Part shown: one piece after another, positions 61,051-64,000 of the stretch
Layout of the letters: the number at the start of each line of letters is the position of its first letter
Position numbering within the stretch: the first letter of the stretch is position 1
From: Lachnospiraceae bacterium
GTDB taxonomy: Bacteria; Bacillota; Clostridia; Lachnospirales; Lachnospiraceae
Assembly: GCA_016284315.1 (NCBI GenBank)
Contig: JAEEOO010000049.1
Coordinates: 1 to 64,000 of the forward strand
Reading direction: 5' to 3'
DNA: 64,000 bases
Made by a program: the position numbers and the translations under genes
Notes under the pieces: model-generated
Databases searched by the model: none
What the model was told of the DNA's origin: nothing
The model's input: the letters and a program-made list of their open reading frames with translations, nothing else

Positions 61051-62457
61051 TTAGTCCGCGGTTATTTCGTCAATGTACTGCTGGCTCTTTTTAGCCCTCT
61101 CGGTATCCGGGAATTCACGGATCACCTGCTCGTAAGTAGCTCTTGCCTCGTCAAAATTGCCAAGCTTTCTATAGGCATTTCCAAGGTTAAAGAGTGCATC
61201 TGCATTGGTCTTGTTATAGAAATATGCCTTCTTGAGATAGTCAATGGCATCGTTGTATTCGTCCGCGCGGAATGCTGCCATTCCTTCGCTGTAGTACTTA
61301 TCTGCAACGGAAGGACCGATTATTGCAAGGATTGAAGCATAAAGCTCTCGGTACTCCTCGGATAAAGTAGATTCATCAACAGAATCCCTTACTTCGTCAA
61401 GGGCAGCTGCGATGGTCTCGTTATCCGCTCCATTGATGCAAGCATTGGCAACCTTCATGAGTTTGTCGTACTCGCTGATCATGCCGGATTCACCGGAATA
61501 ACCGTCAATAACATTCTGAAGACTGTCATTCTCCTTCTGAAGGGACTTTATCTGGTCCTCAAGACCCTGAATCTCGGAATTCTTAACATCAAGCTGACTT
61601 CCGATCTCCTTAACGTTCTCCTGTGCCTCGCTCTTAGCGCTTGCTACTCTTGCCGGAACCACAAGGAAATATACTGCCGCAGCACCAAGTACCAGTCCGA
61701 TAAGGATATTTACAATGGTACCGACTCCGGTATTCTTAGGCTCCTTAACATTGGCGGGCTGGATAATGAAATCATCATCTCTCTGAAGTCTGACAGCCTC
61801 TTTTGAAGACTTCTTGGAAGGCTTCTTCTCGCCCTCTTCAGGCTCGAGAACGCGATCGATCTCCTGCTGGAAACGAAGGGCCTGGATGTTGCCCCTGTCA
61901 ATGCGAAGGCAGGCCTGAACCTCATTCTCCGCCTTAGTCCAGTCCTCTTTATCAATATATAAAAGTGCAAGTAAAAGATGAGCCTTTAAAAGCTGTCTGT
62001 TCTTGGCAAGTCCGCTCTTACTCTGAATAGTGGCAAGATCCTTGTCCCCATTGAGACAGTACTCATAAGCTCTGTTGTATTTCTTAACAGCTGTGTTCAT
62101 GTCATCAAGACGAGCTTTGGATGACTGAAGAAGCTTAATATATTCTCCCGCAAGGTTCTTCTCGGGACGCGCGTTGTTGCTGATGAGCCACTCGCTCAGT
62201 GCAACGCCCACCTCGCCCATCTCAAAATAAATAAGGCCAAGAAGATTTCTTGCATCAATATTGTTTTTATCAAATCTGAGACTCTGGCGCAGACTGACAA
62301 TGGCGCCGGAAAGATCTCTTACTTTTGCCTTCTCAAGTCCTTCATTGTAGAAGCGGTTTGATGTGTAGATGATCTTTTTGTACATCTTAACGTCCGCTCC
62401 GCATGAAGTACAGAAATCATGCTCGGAAAGAAGGCAACCGCAATTATAACAGAACAT
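61051..62457 (-). CDS. Zinc-ribbon, TPR and coiled-coil membrane protein
   Basis: 468 residues. An N-terminal zinc ribbon (CYNCG...CTSCG, 3-21) is followed by TPR repeats (about 30-205), one membrane helix (about 247-268), a coiled coil (about 275-320) and a second TPR set (about 385-460; DALFNLGNAYRKLGNFDEARATYEQV). The layout suggests a scaffold linking cytoplasmic and outer partners. It is in an operon with a GH25 enzyme and follows a 55-residue gene, so a cell-wall role is plausible but not shown. Confidence 0.85.
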   Translation of the reverse strand: MFCYNCGCLLSEHDFCTSCGADVKMYKKIIYTSNRFYNEGLEKAKVRDLSGAIVSLRQSLRFDKNNIDARNLLGLIYFEMGEVGVALSEWLISNNARPEKNLAGEYIKLLQSSKARLDDMNTAVKKYNRAYEYCLNGDKDLATIQSKSGLAKNRQLLKAHLLLALLYIDKEDWTKAENEVQACLRIDRGNIQALRFQQEIDRVLEPEEGEKKPSKKSSKEAVRLQRDDDFIIQPANVKEPKNTGVGTIVNILIGLVLGAAAVYFLVVPARVASAKSEAQENVKEIGSQLDVKNSEIQGLEDQIKSLQKENDSLQNVIDGYSGESGMISEYDKLMKVANACINGADNETIAAALDEVRDSVDESTLSEEYRELYASILAIIGPSVADKYYSEGMAAFRADEYNDAIDYLKKAYFYNKTNADALFNLGNAYRKLGNFDEARATYEQVIREFPDTERAKKSQQYIDEITAD

Positions 62458-62470
62458 TGTAAGTGCCCCC

Positions 62471-62638
62471 TTATTTATACTGTTTATCGCTTGCCTGCTG
62501 CTGTTCTTCCGTATCCTTCATCATGCCAACCAGCATGTCGGCTGCGTCTGTAAGATCGAGCGAGTAAACTGTCTGCTCGAGCTCGTCAACTTCAATGCTT
62601 GGATGAAATTTTGTAAGTTCTTCTTCAAAGTTGATCAT
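62471..62638 (-). CDS. Short acidic protein (55 residues) in the folC operon
   Basis: An ATG at 62638 opens a 55-residue frame ending 13 nt before the TPR gene. GGAAGTG lies upstream. The product starts MINFEEELTKFHPSIEVDE and is acidic, without a membrane segment, and mainly helical (DAADMLVGMMKDTEEQQQ). It lies between folC and the TPR gene with tight spacing on both sides, which argues that it is real. No family is recognised. Confidence 0.65.
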   Translation of the reverse strand: MINFEEELTKFHPSIEVDELEQTVYSLDLTDAADMLVGMMKDTEEQQQASDKQYK

Positions 62639-62662
62639 AATGTTCACTTCCGATTCGAAATT

Positions 62663-64000
62663 TTATGATTGACAGATTGCTTTTATCTCCCCTACGAGAT
62701 AGAGGCTTCCGGCTATATAAAGCCTGAATCCTTCTTTGCCTTCTGCCTTAAGACTACTTTGTTCCCTAAGCATTTTATCAAGGGCTTCCTTCGGGTTTTT
62801 AACGACCTCGAAGGGAACGGTAACGCATTTTTCAAAAATCTCCCGAAGAGTTTCGGGATCTGCGCTTCTGCCGGTGTGAAGAGGAGTGATCACGATGCTT
62901 TCAAAAAGCCCCGACTCGGATATCTCTCTTATCATAGAGGAATAATCCTTGTCTCCCACAACACCGAAAACAAGTCTTCTTGTCTTTCCGTCCTTCTCTA
63001 CACCGTCACTTTTTGCGGTGCTTAAAAAGGCTCTGATACCGTCAGGATTGTGAGCTCCGTCTACAAAAACATCCGGAAGCACCTCCTCCATTCGCCCTGC
63101 CCAGTGGCACTTTTCAATGCCTCTTTGCAAACAAACGGCTGAGATTCTTTCGGTAAGTCCGGCTGCCTCAATGGTCTTAACGGCCAGTGAAGCGTTCTCC
63201 ACCTGATATAATGCTATCGTATCTAAACATAAAGATACATTCTTATAATATCCGTCTACAAGGGAAAAAGCAATGTTTTCGGGCAAATTTAACCAAACCT
63301 TAACCTCAGGCTCACCAATGGCTATTGTTTTTGAGCTTCCTATCCTTGCAGCCTCTTTTCTTATGGCTTCCGAAGCTTCGGGGACATAGTCCGAAAAAAC
63401 AACCGGCTTTCCTTTGGTTATAATGCCTGCTTTTTGCACCGCGATAAGTGCTTTTGTATCTCCCAGGTATTCTGTATGATCTAAGTCAATCCTTGTGATC
63501 ACAGCCACTTCCTTTGTGACCACGCTGTTGGTGGCATCAAGAAGTCCGCCTAAACCGGTCTCCAGAATGCACCATTCTATTCCTGCTTTTTTGAATATTA
63601 TCATAGCCATGAAAAACAGGTATTCAAAAAAAGTAGGGTGGTAAGCATCTCCGCCTTTTTCAAGGGTTTCAAAATCTATCATGCGGTAAATTTGCATGAA
63701 TGAGTCATAGAACTCTTCATGTGAAATATCCTTACCGTCGATCTTGATCCTCTCACAAACGTCCACCAAATGGGGAGATGTAAAAAGTCCGGTATGGATC
63801 CCCGCCTCCAGCATAACACTGTTTAAGTAGGCGCAGGTGGATCCCTTACCGTTGGTTCCCGCCACATGGATTATCTTCATGGAAAGGTCGGGATTACCTA
63901 ATTTTTTCAAGAATTCTCTTGTTTCTGTAATTGAATGCTTAGAGGTAAAGCGGGGCATATCATAAAGATATTGCTCCGCCTCCTCAAAGCTTTTTATTTC
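62663..64000 (-). CDS. folC: Folylpolyglutamate synthase/dihydrofolate synthase, N-terminus cut by window edge
   Basis: The frame is open from the edge: the residues before MPRFTSKHS (EIKSFEEAEQYLYD) match the FolC N-terminus, so the true start is at or beyond 64000 and about 445 residues are visible. The P-loop is HVAGTNGKGSTCAYL, with LFTSPHLVDVCERIKIDG after it and the Mur-ligase-like middle (ETGLGGLLDATNSV). VFVDGAHNPDG is the ligase C-terminal motif. It adds glutamate to folates. It heads an operon with the 55-residue gene, the TPR gene, GH25 and mntP. Confidence 0.95.
   Translation of the reverse strand, partial: EIKSFEEAEQYLYDMPRFTSKHSITETREFLKKLGNPDLSMKIIHVAGTNGKGSTCAYLNSVMLEAGIHTGLFTSPHLVDVCERIKIDGKDISHEEFYDSFMQIYRMIDFETLEKGGDAYHPTFFEYLFFMAMIIFKKAGIEWCILETGLGGLLDATNSVVTKEVAVITRIDLDHTEYLGDTKALIAVQKAGIITKGKPVVFSDYVPEASEAIRKEAARIGSSKTIAIGEPEVKVWLNLPENIAFSLVDGYYKNVSLCLDTIALYQVENASLAVKTIEAAGLTERISAVCLQRGIEKCHWAGRMEEVLPDVFVDGAHNPDGIRAFLSTAKSDGVEKDGKTRRLVFGVVGDKDYSSMIREISESGLFESIVITPLHTGRSADPETLREIFEKCVTVPFEVVKNPKEALDKMLREQSSLKAEGKEGFRLYIAGSLYLVGEIKAICQS

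Overview
The window looks like a chromosomal segment of a low-to-moderate GC Firmicute of the Lachnospiraceae type (Butyrivibrio/Pseudobutyrivibrio-like). Pointers are the Gram-positive envelope genes (lipoprotein signals, SH3 proteins, GH25 muramidase, no outer membrane genes), the order rho-rpmE-yqhQ-prmC-prfA, an L20-type leader before infC-rpmI-rplT, a DUF4317 protein, and strong AGGAGG ribosome sites. The genus is an inference. Nearly every gene is on the minus strand; only the REP-type transposase, a GNAT acetyltransferase and the DUF4317 gene are on the plus strand.

Layout. 1-6 kb: a cysteine-rich secreted protein cut by the left edge, a lipoprotein behind a c-di-GMP-I riboswitch, a membrane-protein remnant, a REP-associated tyrosine transposase (RAYT) between REP-like hairpins, and a membrane HD-GYP protein. 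6-14 kb: GNAT, trpS, an MscS channel with a membrane-anchored partner, a flotillin, tex and tRNA-Gly. 14-18.8 kb: a HigBA-like toxin-antitoxin pair, a solo XRE regulator, a rubredoxin-like protein, a P-loop kinase-like protein, an ABC-F ATPase and a HAD hydrolase. 18.9-25 kb: infC-rpmI-rplT with leader, an M6-like metalloprotease lipoprotein and thrS. 25-30.4 kb: a DHH phosphoesterase and a TIR-transmembrane-propeller protein in one two-gene operon, then a CarD-like regulator. 30.4-36 kb: prfA, prmC, yqhQ, rpmE, rho and a Trp-Val-Met tRNA operon. 36-45 kb: a FecR/InlB-repeat surface protein, radA, a small acidic protein, clpC with a GntR repressor, and an SH3 protein with a repetitive Arg/Pro/Gly tail. 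45-56 kb: purD, an ABC exporter, a FUSC-type exporter, purN-purM-purE, an M29-type peptidase, pyrE and a CDP-alcohol phosphatidyltransferase. 56-64 kb: a clostripain-like lipoprotein, DUF4317, mntP, GH25, a TPR protein, a 55-residue protein and folC, which runs off the right edge.

How the parts connect. A family of 27-nt hairpins with the core TAACCCCGTCCCC, repeated with a 33-nt period, occurs in five clusters (11 units). The clusters sit exactly at gene ends, often supply the stop codon, and once supply a Shine-Dalgarno sequence. The RAYT gene between two of them is the likely source of their mobility. The DHH-TIR pair has its own promoter and is the best candidate for an undescribed signalling or defence module. 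Several regulators are preceded by textbook autoregulatory designs: palindromes inside or over consensus promoters for the toxin-antitoxin pair, the XRE gene and GntR-clpC. The riboswitch and the HD-GYP protein both point to c-di-GMP signalling in this organism.
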